Source: Allacma fusca
Lineage: Eukaryota; Arthropoda; Collembola; Symphypleona; Sminthuridae
Length of the DNA: 64,000 nt
NCBI GenBank assembly: GCA_947179485.1
Contig: OX359245.1
Span: 46,053,067 to 46,117,066, forward strand
Direction of reading: 5' to 3'
Part shown: positions 44,670-57,139 of the stretch, piece after piece
How the letters are laid out: each line of letters starts with the position of its first letter
Position numbering within the stretch: position 1 is the first letter of the stretch
Notes under the pieces: generated by a model
Seen by the model: only the letters and a program-made list of their open reading frames with translations
Told to the model about the DNA's origin: nothing
Database searches by the model: none
Position numbers and translations under genes: made by a program

Positions 44670-47460
44670 TTGGTGGCCAAACGTAAAGCCACTCAATACA
44701 GCTTTTGTATGAAAATTGTCCATGTTTTCTTGTATGTACATAATGATGCTCTGGTGTGCCAATAATGACACTGGGACCTGGACTGACCACATCCTACTCA
44801 AATTTTTAATATATCCCAAATCTAGTTATACATCCAATTACTCAAAAAAAATCCAATAATAGTTGTGATTGGTTAATGCAAAAATATTTTTGTAATACAC
44901 ATACATACATACATACGTGCATGGCGTTGAGTTACGCTAAAATATCGTTTTGTGTTTACACGCGCTTGAACTTTAACGTTATTCCGTTACATGCGTTGTA
45001 CACCCTTGTCCCATTACCGCTCCAATTTAGTTAATATAATTAATTGTAAGAATTGTTAATTAATTGCAATTACTACTATTATTTTATTATTACGATCTCT
45101 AATTCAATTAGTCCAGTTTACCCGTAGTAACAATTCTATTAGAACTAAGGGAATTCCATTCCTTGATAATTATTTAAGCAATGCTTCATTCCTTGATATG
45201 TATACCCTATCTAATAATTCCAGAATTTTTAATACGTTTTAACACCCTAAATGTTCGTAGATTCAGCTAGTGGCAACAAATTCATCCTTATGAGATGTTC
45301 AAAATTTCTAAGAAATCTTCCACTTCCCAATATTTATAAATTTTTGAAACGAATTGTTCCCAAGGATTCAAAAATTGCTAAGGAAATTTAGAAAAGTTTA
45401 CATTTTCATCTTGCATTTTTTAATCCAAATTATTGATGTCGGATGGTTAGTCAAAAATAATCGGGCTTCTTCTAAACGGGGCAATTTCGAGACCCACATA
45501 TTGTCCCGATGTCATTTCGGGACGGAAATTCGGACGGTTTTACAAACTTTGATAGTACACAAACATTTTTCATTTTACCAGAATTTCAATGGTTTACTTT
45601 CCATTTTAATTTTTACAATTAAGAGGGGATCACTTGTTACCTATCTAGTCATCTGGCTTTAGACCCGGTTTCTTATTTTGACTTGTTTCTGCCTTTTAAT
45701 TTGCTGTATGGTCGGACCTTATGGTTAACCAAAGGTGTCGTGGGTGAAAAACAATACCTGTATTGACTTCATTGACACTTGAATAAACCAACTTACTTTC
45801 TTACTTACAATCTGGCTACCAATGTGAATAGATTTGGTGACGTCGAAATGAAATAACATCTCTGAAACTAAAAGCCTTGAGATTAGCATTATCAATGTTC
45901 CATAGATGCGACAAGATTACTCTATGGAAAATGAATAAAAAACGCTTTAATAAATTACCTTACCTTTCAAAATTATCAGTCACAATTATTATGAGGTTAG
46001 TAGGAATTTAAACACTAATTACTATTCCTATTTGCCGAAATGTCGATTATAAAAGGAAGGATTTGTGAGGTCTACATATCACAAAGCCGGGAGACATCCA
46101 AGGCGGTTGTAATTGATCTAAAAAATGAAAATATTATAATTTAAAAATTGTGCTTACGTTTTATATATAATATATAGTTGATAACTTGAGAAAGTTTTGA
46201 ATTATTTCCAAAATTTTAATTAAAATAATGAATTTTTATAATAAAAGCCTTAAATGTTTACTGTGGGATTGGTTTTAAATGAGCTAATTTAGAACAATAG
46301 TTGGGAACATAAATACTAATTCCTTTGCGGAGAAATTAAAATGATGCTGTATTAAAATTATAATACGAAATTTATTAAGGTATTTGAAAATAAGTTCAAG
46401 GGCAAGTACAGTCTCACATTTGTGCTCGACTTAAATTGTCCTTTTGCAAGACGCGTTTGATTCCTAATAATTACTTTTTAAAATAAACAATTTATATTTA
46501 ATATTTAAAACTTGGGTCAGAGCATAAGTGTAAACGTGCACTCTACAGATAGCTTCTTTTCAAACGTATTATCTCAAAACGTCAGTCCAAACTTTCACTA
46601 AAACCTTGATTTATAATATTAATCTCCGTATATTCGGAGATTACGGGACAAGCTTATTTAATTTCGGAGGTTATGACATTTTTGGTATTGACATTGGTAG
46701 TCAAGTGTGGAGATACTCTGTTTAGTTGATGATTTTTAAACACATTTTACATCTTGTATTTAGAATTTCTCAGGTGTGGATCCACGCTTCCTTGCAAGTC
46801 ATGTATTATACATAGGATCATATTAGGTTTTATGGCTGATTTAGTGCAGCTTAACAATTATTTTTATAAGTGTAATATTTTTAAGTATACCCTACGAGTA
46901 GTCAAATTTACAAAAAATCTTACATCTCCATAATAAATTTGTGTCATGGATTTTTCCAAGGGTCCAACAAAAGCTAGAGAAAGTTGGAGAAATTTCAATT
47001 TTTAGCATGTAAGTATTTGTTTTTACTTGAAAAAAATAAACATTTTTAGAAAATCATTTTTATTGAAAATTGAAACAATTAATAATTTTCAGAACAGTGG
47101 CTTTAGAGTTGACTGCCAAAAATGATTTAATACCCTTCAAAATTTTTACCACCACAAGAAAAATATTTTGCAAGAAGTTGTAGCACACAGTGTATTTTCC
47201 TACACGGGATATTAGTACTCTGACTGAATTGTCTGTCCAAGGGTAAGCAGGTTCTGTAATGCGACTAATTTGTTTATTAACAGGAATGTTACTGTCAATG
47301 TTATTTAGCCAATTTTAAACAGAAATGTCTTTCTGCTGAAATTTTACATCACAAAAATCCGAGTTGGGTAATTTCGTCAGTTAATACAAGAATTGCGTTT
47401 TAAGAGTCAGTTTGTCGTTCACTTCTTCAATTCAGATTATTAATCTGAGTAAGTTCAAGG
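44670..47460. other. AT-rich intergenic stretch without recognised gene
   Basis: Only short frames without motifs. A short CATA microsatellite lies near 44900-44918. No terminal repeats or duplications were recognised in this 2.8-kb stretch. Confidence 0.45.
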
Positions 47461-47852
47461 CAGGGGTCGGATTTTTGTAAATCTCCCTGGAAGATTATTT
47501 CTGAATTTCCCTGCTGACTATTATCTCCCTGCGGGTAGGTCCTCAACGATTTCAAAAATCCCTGCTGAAAAAAAGGTCAACGATTTTCAAAATCCCTGTT
47601 TCCACAAAAAAATCTCTTACAAGACGTGAAAACCCTGCCAAATTTGGCCAATCAAGCCAAAAATCCCTGTTTGCTTAACAAGTTTCCCTTAAACTCGTCA
47701 ACATATTTGAAAATACCTGCCAAAAAAAAGGTCAACGATTTTAAAAATCCCTGTTCGTAAAAATAAATCCCTTCCCTATGAGATTTTCCCTGCCAGAAAT
47801 ATTTTTTTCCTGGGAAGATTCTTCCCGTCTTCCTACAAAAATCCGACCCCTT
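47461..47852. mobile_element. hAT-type MITE, CAGGGGTCGGATTTTTGT family, best copy
   Basis: Starts CAGGGGTCGGATTTTTGTAA and ends ACAAAAATCCGACCCCTT. A perfect 8-bp duplication GTTCAAGG flanks it (47453-47460 and 47853-47860), which identifies the whole family as hAT-type. The interior is a run of AAAATCCCTG and CAACGATTT units, about 30-50 bp apart. It is 392 bp and noncoding. Confidence 0.9.
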
Positions 47853-47928
47853 GTTCAAGGCAGTCAAACAGGGAAAAACTGTAACAACGACGTCGAAGTT
47901 CAAATATTTTTGATGGATTCTGAATGGA

Positions 47929-48045
47929 CTAGTGTTTATGAACGGTACCAAAACAGGGACTCGACCCGACTCGTTTTCCCGAACCGAAAAAAATCCCATT
48001 TCTGTTCCCGAAACCGGAACCGATATTTTCGTGTCCGGGAAGTTC
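47929..48045. mobile_element. Fragment of the CGGTTCCGG-family MITE
   Basis: Reverse complement of about 1005-1126, starting CTAGTGTTTATGAACGGTACC-like and keeping the GACCCGACTCG segment. The other end is missing after about 48045. Confidence 0.75.
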
Positions 48046-48179
48046 CCTATTGTGTCTATGTGATGTATACTTATCTGTTTGCCCTTACTTACGTTGACCG
48101 TTGTAAATATCACACGGGTGATTACGGTGCATGGTATACGCAATGTAAATGAATTACTGTAGTACATTTGACCTCCTGA

Positions 48180-48620
48180 TTTTAAAAAAGTATCGGATTA
48201 TTCATGTGCCCTGAGGAAAGGAAAACAGGTCACATAAACACATAATAATATTGCGATTGTCTGCTTACATTTAAAAATTGGTTACTCTGTCCGGCATGTT
48301 GCTTTTCAATAGGTCACATCGCGCACTAGTGAGTTTTATTTCGCTAGTCACAATGATATTCAACGATGAAGTCCTGTTACCGATTAATGTTCAGTCCTGA
48401 ATTAAAATTATGGTCACAATTTATTTCTTCGATGCTTTGATGAGTAATGTTACGCAAGCAAGAAAGAAGTTAAAAAATGACAATGATATGAAGAGGGGAC
48501 TGAGTGGTTACGTCATGTTAAATCACGCGTAGTTATTATAAATGAATGACTAAATTCATGACGTCATTTGTGGCGTATCCCTAAGTGGGGTTATATTAGC
48601 AAGCGTTACCACTTCCTAAT
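48180..48620. repeat. Duplicated upstream segment of the TIGAR-like array
   Basis: Matches 57140-57620, for example GTCCTGAATTAAA and GTTACGCAAGC strings in the same order, ending with GAAAG. In the second array unit this segment lies upstream of the gene. Here no gene lies downstream on the minus strand, suggesting an orphan remnant of a lost unit. Confidence 0.6.
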
Positions 48621-48774
48621 GTCAATAATAAGCTACTCTACGTTTACAATCATGGTGTTAATGTCCACTGTGTCAAATGGATGGATTTGTAAACTATGTA
48701 GCATCAGCACATTCGTTTCAAAAAATATTCCCATAATCTGAACCATATTTGCAGCCATTCAGTTCATAAAAGGG

Positions 48775-49605
48775 TGGACTGAACTGAACTAGCCCTAATT
48801 TTCATGTTACTTTTCGTTTTTTTGAGTGAACTTGAACGAACTAGCTAAATGCAAATTTATGATTGAATGAATTTGAATTCAACTCAGTAGAACTTATTAT
48901 GAACGTGAAAGAACGTTCATCATACGTTCAAGTAACACAATCTGCACGTAAATGAACTTCAGAGTCCAGGTTTGAATATAAACTTTTATATACGTGAACA
49001 CAACACGAATATGATCTATCTATAAATTGCAAGACCATATATTTCATAGTTATAATCTCCAAACCTAGAACGCTGGTTTTTGACTATTCATTTCAATGAC
49101 ATTAAATTACAAATCAAAGAAATAGGTATTTACAAGCAAGCTGGTTTCTTATATTTAATTACGCATATTTGGCACATTTTGGCGAAATCGTATGAATTAA
49201 AACGCGCAATAATTGTAAGCTTATTTATAAGATTTATTACTTGAATCGTTCTGTACACTGGAAAGTAGTTATCTAATCAGTCAATTAGCAAAAATTCGTG
49301 TTTTAGTCAAAGTTCAAAGTCAGCTATACAAATATAACTAAATGTAACTGAAATATATCCTAAATTACTTGAACTTCTTGACTGCTAAGAGAGAGCGAAC
49401 TGAACTTAACTACCGAAACGTATATAATGAATTGAATTGAACTTTGAAAGAATACTGGCAAAGATGAACTGAACTGAATGTAACGACTGGAAAGTACGTA
49501 GTGAATTGAACTGAACTATGACAGGTTTTGAACAAGCGGAATTGAACTTAACTGAACGTCACGAAAAAATTTGGGATGTGCATGCACCTGAATTTGAACT
49601 TTGGG
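48775..49605. mobile_element. Motif-array element, GAACTGAACT family
   Basis: Both ends carry GAACTGAACT, GAACTTAACT and GAACGTTCA variants (48777-48970 and 49380-49605) around an AT-rich centre. Ends with target duplication could not be fixed: the best candidate starts CAG at about 48751 but its flanks match poorly. It is noncoding. Confidence 0.5.
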
Positions 49606-50003
49606 CCAAAACTGCAAGTATGATCTGAACGTTGACTAAAGTATGCAATTCACTTGTTTTTAATGAATAATTTGCATGTGATTTATTAAAAAGAAGCTGG
49701 CAGCTTCCTTACCACGTTGAAAATTGTAGCCTTTAGCCATAAAGATTAGAACCAAATCAGTGAGATATATATTTCATTACAATTCCAAAAAAAATGAAAA
49801 ATAGTGTTTGAAAATGTAATCTGCATATATAGTACGAATGTTTTAAAGTGTATAAATTTACAAATGGTTTCGATAACCTTGTGATTTGATTGTGAACGCA
49901 TTACAAGACACAACCTTATGATTTCCATGCAAACAAACATTTTGTATTTATTCCACAAAATTGTGTAAATTTCATTTCATTCGAAAAATTTTTGCTATAG
50001 CTT

Positions 50004-51360
50004 TTATTGTTGCATACAGTTTGCTACTGATTTAAGTGATTTATCTCCCTTTACGAGATCACTAAAAACATCCTGTTGCAATGTTTTCAGATGATCATTG
50101 CCATGTGCAACTACAACCTCTAATTCACGCGGTTGGGTTTCGTCTTGCAACTTCTCCACGGCCAGCAGAAAGTAACTTGTATTCTTGCACACTTTCATAA
50201 ACTCTGGTTTCCAATTTTTAAATCTATATTTCCGGTCACATCGTAGTAAATAATGCCACAAATGTACCATTACAACGGAATGAGTAACGACCAAAATTGT
50301 TTTACTTTCCAATCCAGAATCCAGGATCATTCCAATTTTCTGCAATAAATATTAAAGAGACTTAAAATAAACAATCATTCATCAAAAATATTTTCATTAT
50401 TAAAAACTCTTTGACTAAACCGTTACTTGTAAAAATGATTCCAGCCTCCGCTCAACATCAAGCCTAGTTTCTCCTCCCTCTGGAGTCCAATCAAGGTAAT
50501 CACCCCCTGACTTCAACAGCGCTTGCGCCAATTCTGTTGTAGTCTTTTGTTCATATATGCCCAGATTCTACAAATACATATGTTTCATTGGATTATAATA
50601 AAATGTTTAATTAGGATACAAACAACAATATTATTCATTGTGAAGAAGTATCTACTACAACGGCTGTGGGTAGTGAATCAATTGTCGGGGTGACCGCGTT
50701 GCCTTGTTGAAAATATTTTCCATGTAATATTTTTTCAAGTTACCCGTTCTCGAATGTCAGGATCCACAACTATGATATCATCACTGTATGTAGCTTTAGA
50801 TTCAGATAGGATATGTTGCGCAGTGGAAACAGCCCTGACATATGGACTTGCAAACACATGCGTAAAGGTGACATTTCGTAAATGGATTCCCAATTTGTTT
50901 GCCTGGGAAATCACACAAAGATACAAGTCTAGTATTAATTTTTACGTGGTACCCGTAATTGAGTTGATCCATCAACCAAGGATGTAAGGGAATATAATAA
51001 TACGGACAATTTCCCTGAAACTAACTTTAGGGGCTGAAACACACGATAGTTTATATTTTTAGTATACGTTTAAATGTTTTTTACAAATGTCCACTATTTA
51101 TGTCTACTGGCTCGGATGAAATATTTAAATTATAACTTTATGGATGTCTACATTGAACTTTAAATTCATTTTAACAAATACCTGGAGACGACCGCGTTCG
51201 CTTAATATGTTTTCATCGGGTGAGAGATTGTCAAGCAATTGATTTCCAATGCTTTCTCCGCTGAAATGAAAAAATCAACGATAATTTAATAATCATACAT
51301 TTCAATGTATATTTAAAAATGGTATAAACCGTACTGCCTAACGAAGTAAATATGACTCAT
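50004..51360 (-). CDS. TIGAR-like histidine phosphatase, copy 1 (intact)
   Basis: Five exons in phase: 51335-51360, 51182-51260, 50744-50902, 50427-50567 and 50004-50339, giving 246 residues (vertebrate TIGAR is about 270). The catalytic motif RHGE is split by the first intron (MSHIYFVRH, then GES). Then come SPYVRA with R58, RER at 86-88, TPEGGET, and VVTH with the second catalytic histidine at 155. The C-terminus has the NTSYFLL and HGNDHL pattern also seen in TIGAR. The family hydrolyses phosphate esters such as fructose-2,6-bisphosphate in the cytosol; the actual substrate is inferred only. It is the first of three tandem copies and the only complete one. Confidence 0.85.
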
Positions 51361-51830
51361 TTTTCCAGGATCCAACTAATGGAATGAACGTCAATGAAAC
51401 TTTTCCATCAACTGAGTGAGCACAACGTATAATTGTTGTTGTTGTAATGTAGACCGGTTTCATGGCATGGGATATTTATATCACATTTTCTAATCGGCAT
51501 TGACTTAGGTACTCTCGACGTCTTAATTAGTGTTTTTACACATTTGTCCAAGGTGGACATAAACATTTGTTGCGCATACAACATATATGTTGTAGTTATT
51601 AAATATTGTCTGATTCTCTCTTTTTGTAGAAAATTTGTTTTCCAGATATTAAAAACTTTTCTTCGTTTACCGTTATTAAGTTCAGATTAAAAATTTCAAG
51701 ACAACAAAGGGAATTCGGGGTTACACAAGCCACTTAAAAGAATCGATTTCTTGCCTATACGGTGTGAAAAAAGGTTAGGAGAACAAAGATAAGGAAGTAA
51801 GTTTTTTGTGTATACAGATACACAAGAGTT

Positions 51831-52586
51831 TAGAGATTCTATTGGGGACACAAATTCTGACAATTATTCCTGTCCCAATATTTTTTCAAAACCTTTGTCC
51901 CCAGTTCCGTCCCGACAATCGGGACACGGTGACAAAAACCATGTCCCCGTCCCGTCCCCAAAATATTTAAAAAACGTTGTCCCCAAAATCGGGGCATACA
52001 AAATTGGTGTCCCGTCCAGATAATTACTAAAAACATTTGTCAACATTCTCATACTGAAAATCGGAACATGAGAAAACATTTGCACAAACCATAAACATAA
52101 AAAACACATTTATAGTATCGTAGTTCCAAGATTCCTGCTTAATGCAGCTTAAATTACAGGAATATTTTAACAATTATTAATATTCTATTGCTGTTCTATT
52201 TCGGTCGCCCAAGTTATTCTGTCACTCAAGTTTCGAATCGCTTTTTAAATAACATGTATGATTACTTTCTTCAATTATGATTGTAAATATAACTTGTCTT
52301 TATTCGCTCTAATGCCAAAATCTAATAATCCTAATCATAAAACCATTATGAAATGCCAGTCATTTCTTGAGTAGTAAGCTACATTTTCTCCAACCTAAAA
52401 TCGAATGTCGTACATGAGGTCAAAAATGCTCACAGAATATTTTACTCATGAGCATTAAAAGCTGAAACGTTATCCTTGTTCTGTTATGCTTACTCATCCC
52501 GTCCCATTATACACGCGACCAAATCCCGCCCCGAATACAAGGGGGACAATTTTTTTGGGACGTCCCTGTCCCCAGTAGAAGCTCTG
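51831..52586. mobile_element. hAT-type MITE, GTCCCCGTCCC motif family
   Basis: Ends TAGAGATTCTATTGGGGACA and the complement of CAGAGCTTCTACTGGGGACA. A perfect 8-bp duplication CAAGAGTT flanks it (51823-51830 and 52587-52594). The termini are dense in GTCCCCGTCCC and GGGACACGG variants. It is 756 bp and noncoding. Confidence 0.9.
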
Positions 52587-52727
52587 CAAGAGTTATATTA
52601 TACTTGTTTGAGGGAGCGTTCACAAATGACGTCATCCAAAATACTGGTTTTTAGGCACCCAGTCACACACTTGTCATCAGACATCATCATGTGATGAAAC
52701 GACGCACCCACCCCATGTAATGACGTC

Positions 52728-53823
52728 CATTTTGCCTGCCGAAAATGTCCGGGCATTTTGGGCATTTTCAATTCATGGCATTTTCGGCATCTATGGCATT
52801 TTCGGCATTTTTGGCATAATCCGCCTAGGGCAGGCATTTTCGGCATATTCAATCATTTCTTGGAATACTTCTGCCTGGACTCTTTGTATTATTGTTTCAG
52901 CGAGGTAAATTTCGATACATTTTTTGTTTGAATCAATGCAAATATCTTTACAAATGCATACCTGAAATTTCATTATTGTAGCGTGTCGCGTGTCTTGATT
53001 CACTATACTAACATTTGTATTATCATTATTTTAAATCTCATTCCATTTTCTTATTTTTTACTTGAGATTTAATCAGGATACCTCTAATCAATGACAATAT
53101 TCAGCTTCATTGGTCAGACATCGGTGAAAATAAAATGTTGTGTAATTACTTTCATAACAAGCAGTTGGATTATACCATGAAGTGGCGTGCTCGCATGCAA
53201 GTTTAAAAGCCCAAGTGAAGGTAAAATGGGAATTATCCAAATTTATTACCAAAACGGGTATTGCTCTGAACATCGATGTGACCAAAGAAATCGATTTAAG
53301 CTCACAAGAATCAGCGTTGGTGAAATAATTCTCAACAAAGCCAGAACCGAGTTCATCAAAACAAATTAGACATGATTATCATGTGTATAAAATATCACTG
53401 CATTCCCTAAATTGGAAAAAATATTTTAGATGACGAAAATTATAGTTTTACTTTTCACGAGTTCGAAGGTGAGTTGATGTTGAGGATATTGTTGAATTAG
53501 ATTAACAATGCACGGGGAAGAAACGATGTAGGAATACTAATAGTTTACAAATGGCTATGCTTTAGATTAACTCATTCTGTAAAATGCATATTTTTAAATG
53601 AAGTTTGGCATTTAAAACAATCTAGTCTCTAAAAAAGAGCGGTAAATAATGATTATTTACAAAAAAAATCGAAAATGCCCAAAATGCCTGCCAAAAATGC
53701 CCAAAATGCCGGGCATTTTGAAAGTAGGGCATTTTCGGCATTTTCAGGGCATTTTTGGCATTTTCAGGGCATTTTCAAGCGGGCAGGCATAAAACCGAGG
53801 GCATTTTCATTTGGCCAACCCTG
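52728..53823. mobile_element. Nested hAT-type MITE, GGCATTTTC motif family
   Basis: Flanked by a perfect 8-bp duplication ATGACGTC (52720-52727 and 53824-53831). The left end runs CATTTTGCCTGCCGAAAATG and the right end is the complement of CAGGGTTGGCCAAATGAAAATG, an imperfect inversion. Arrays of GGCATTTTCGGCA occupy 52750-52850 and 53660-53810. It is 1096 bp, lying within the transposon 52612-54138. Confidence 0.8.
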
Positions 53824-53839
53824 ATGACGTCATCATCAC

Positions 53840-53945
53840 CAGGGCTGCACTATTGAAAATGCCCTGGGTTTTATGCCTGCCTACCTAAAAATGCCCTGAA
53901 AATGTCTTAATTTGAAAATGCCTGGCATTTTGGGCATTTTCGACA
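53840..53945. mobile_element. Fragment of a second GGCATTTTC-family element
   Basis: Begins CAGGGCTGCACTATTGAAAA, only 16 bp beyond the previous MITE, and contains more AAAATGCCCTG and GGCATTTTGGGC units. The far end and its duplication were not found, so it is probably a solo end or a truncated copy. Confidence 0.5.
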
Positions 53946-54142
53946 AGTAAGCAAGTCGAAGCAGGTTGAATCAAACTACCAAAACTGTTAACGGTTAAGC
54001 AAAAAAAAGCGTTTGTAACATTCGTTGGTTGATGACATCATCATTTGGTCAAATCCACCCTACCACTGCGTCATCAACATCATCATCTCCCGTTAGCACC
54101 CACCCACTAATTTGATGACGTCATTTGTGAACGCTCCCTTGA

Positions 54143-56280
54143 CAAAAATTCCTGACCCCAATCCCGTAAATTCGATTGCCACATCAAGCTAGATCAAGGC
54201 TACACTAAAATTGTAGCACCTATTCTGTGAATGTAGTGAAAATTAACTATAAAATTAGTTGTAGTTGGTATGTTCTGGAAATGCTTAAATTGGGCTTTGG
54301 ACGCAAAATCTCCGCAACATAATCAATATGCACCGGTTATTTAATCTCGATGGAATTAATTTCTCAAGGTTAGGTGATTTGGATTACCCACGAAGTGACA
54401 GTGTTACGTCAACTTCAATAAAGACATTTGTAGCATGACAAAAAATAGAAATGCAAGTATAGAAGTGACGTAAATGAAAAAAGGAAAATTCCGAACTTTT
54501 ACCATGACAATTAAAAAATATTTAATATTATGGTGTGTATAAATGTGCGTACTCTTAGAAATTGTCAGACTAAATGAAGAATCAATAAATACTGGAACTG
54601 TTCCACACATTCCAGTGAATACGTAAACAGCAATGCAGGATACATTTTCAGAAGATTGTATCACAGGAAATCAAATCCATTGTGAGTTCACATGGATTTC
54701 ATGAAGAGAGTAGTTTATACGAAATACACAGAATTTCTCTCCCCGTTGGAAAGTGACTTAACCTTGACAGCAAACGAGTTTTCATGGTTAGAATTGAAAA
54801 GCAGTGCAAACAGTGTGTTAAAAATAAATAACAGCATTGGGAACAACGAATATGTGAATCTCACAAGCGTGTTAGATAAAGCAAAATTTCTCAGGCTCAC
54901 TGCAATTCTCAGTCGAATGCAATTACGGCAATCAAAGAATTCATGTTTCCTAATAAACAAAGTACAGTGAATTTCCTATATAGCGGTTCTTAATGGATGA
55001 CAAAATACATATCAATGTGTGCGGATACCATTATATCTTACTACTATGTAATGTAAATGTAATCCTATGGAAAGTTCAGACATTCAAGAAAATGCTGTTT
55101 AAGAGGAAACCACTGTATTATAAAATCACTGTACAACAAGTGCAGGAACCCATGTCCAACCTGACCATAATCTCCATGACGTCAATTGGTGTCTCAGAAA
55201 CTCATAAGTGAGCGTGTACATATTACGTTTCATTTGTGATGAAGGGAGTGGAAAGATTTTTATGGATTTTTGCAAACCTCCCTAGTAGATTGTTTCTAAA
55301 TTTTCCTGCTGAATCAAATGCGGTTGTAATGGGGTCCTTAAAAATTTCAAAAATCCTTGTTGGAAACATGATTTCCTTACAAGACGTCAATTCACTGCTC
55401 CAATTAAGGTAAACCAATCTAAAAATCCCTGTTTGCGAAACAAATTTCCCTGAGACATGCCAACAAATCTTAAAATCTCCGCTAAAAAATGTCATCGAAT
55501 TTAAAAATACCTGTTAATTTTAATTGTGATGTAATTTTGGAAAATCCCTTGATCTCAAAAGGATTTTCCTTGCTGGAAGTAAGTAAACTTTTCTAAGATT
55601 AAACATGGAAGTTTAAAAGCATTATTCCAGGGAGGCCTACAAAAATCCGGCATTACCCTTAAGGGAGCGATTCATAAATATTAGATTCACCCAGTTTCGC
55701 AGCAACTTCTTGATTTTTGGATTTGAAGAACATTAACTGTTTTGCTCAAATATCATACCAAATACAAAAACAGTGAATCAAGAGCATTCAAAAATCAAAG
55801 GCAAAATTAAAACTAAGGCTTAGTCTGGCACGATTCGAATATATTATTTTGTAGAGCGTATTGCTCCATGCAGCTTTTTATTGATTACAGAGATTTATCT
55901 AAAAATGTCATACTGGTTACAGTAACCCTTTGCAATGACTTCAGGTGAACAACTACTGCCTCTAATCCATGGTGTTGGCCTTTGTAATAAACTCGATATC
56001 GGAACCGGAAGGCTAATTATATTTTGGGAAAGACACGACAGAGAGTCTCACATACTAGAATAACATTATAAAACTATATCACAATGGTAGAGAATTATGT
56101 CATACTAAATATGTAATCACTGAAGTCCAGATGACAGACTTCAACTCACTATGGAGTGTGTGAAACCGCTGAGTAAGGGTTTCTCGCCCTGCATGAAGAG
56201 GATGAGAACACGTCATAATGTAAGAGACGCATGACTGGCGTTTGCAATAGAATGTTGCTCAGCTGGCAATGCAAAATATT
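54143..56280. other. Intergenic stretch with one degraded MITE
   Basis: No supported gene. Open frames near 54404-54970 lie on both strands at once and lack motifs. Positions 55250-55650 hold a worn copy of the CAGGGGTCGGATTTTTGT family (ends ATGGATTTTTGCAAACCTCC and CTACAAAAATCCGGCA). At 55660 a TAAGGGAGCGATTCATAAAT string resembles one end of the 52612-54138 element. Confidence 0.45.
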
Positions 56281-56467
56281 TTAATTGAGTTTAATTAATG
56301 AACAGAGGTAAAATAATATAAGTACACTTCCTGATAACTCCATTTGTAAGATAAGGTTTCCTTCGTAGTTCGCAAATTTATGTTTTACATGGAAACAAAC
56401 ATTTTTATTTATCCCATTAAATTTTGCGTATTTCATTCCATTCGAAACAATATTTGTGCTGTAAATT

Positions 56468-57021
56468 TTATTGCTGCATGCAGATATTTTCCGAAGCCAG
56501 GAATTTTTCTCGATTTGTAAAACTACTGAAAGAATCATGTGACAACGATTTCAGATGATCACTACCATGTGCAGCTGCAAACTCTAATACATACGGTTGG
56601 ACATTGTCTTGCAACATCTCCACACCTAGCAGAAAGTAACTTGTATTCTTGCAATATTCCTGAAACTCTGGTTTAAAATTTTTAAATATATATTTCTTAA
56701 CACTTTTAAGCAAATAATGCCACAAATTCACCGTGAGAGTGCAATGAGTGACGACCAGAATGGTTTATAATTCCAATCCCAATTCCAGAATCATTCAAAT
56801 TTTCTGCGATACATTTTGAAGGTACTTAAAATTCAAAAAAAACATTTTCGTTGGTAAAAATAAGTTAACCAAAACGTTACTTGTAAAAACGCCTCCTGCC
56901 TCCTCTCAACATCAAATCTAGCTTCTGCACCCTCTGGAGTCCAATCAAGGTAATCATTCCCTGCCTTCATCAGCTCTTTTACCAATTCTGTTGTAGTCTG
57001 TGGTTCACGTATTCCTAGATT
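56468..57021 (-). pseudogene. TIGAR-like histidine phosphatase, copy 2 (dead)
   Basis: Only the last two exons remain: 56881-57021 (141 bp, starts NLGIREPQTTTEL) and 56468-56803 (336 bp). Their lengths are identical to copy 1. The last exon has an in-frame TAA at 56765-56767, just before the catalytic TVVTH region (copy 1 has AAA there). The exons with RHGE and SPYVRA are missing: the sequence passes within about 110 bp into the duplicated upstream segment. So it lost its front by deletion and then, or before, gained a stop. Confidence 0.85.
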
Positions 57022-57139
57022 CTATATTGTCCCATTGGATTATAATACAGATAGAATATTTAATTAGATGTAGAATACAAACATAACAATATTATTCGTC
57101 ACCACATAATTCAAACATGTTACTGTAGCACATTAAATC

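Larger units (their letters stand above)
52612..54138. mobile_element. DNA transposon with GGGAGCGTTCACAAATGACG ends and 4-bp duplication
   Basis: The ends GGGAGCGTTCACAAATGACG and CGTCATTTGTGAACGCTCCC are perfect inverse repeats, flanked by TTGA on both sides (52608-52611 and 54139-54142). The 4-bp duplication sets it apart from the hAT elements; the superfamily is not decided. It starts only 17 bp after the target duplication of the MITE at 51831-52586. Another hAT MITE (52728-53823) is nested inside. No transposase was recognised. Confidence 0.85.

Noticed and set aside
44889..44920. CATA microsatellite as a significant repeat
   Set aside because: Only a few units, common in AT-rich animal DNA.
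47652..48167. 171-codon minus-strand frame
   Set aside because: It runs across two MITE sequences and their junction, so it is repeat sequence read in frame.
54404..54970. Genes on either strand at this site
   Set aside because: Overlapping open frames on opposite strands, no domain, no splice pattern and no conservation elsewhere in the window.
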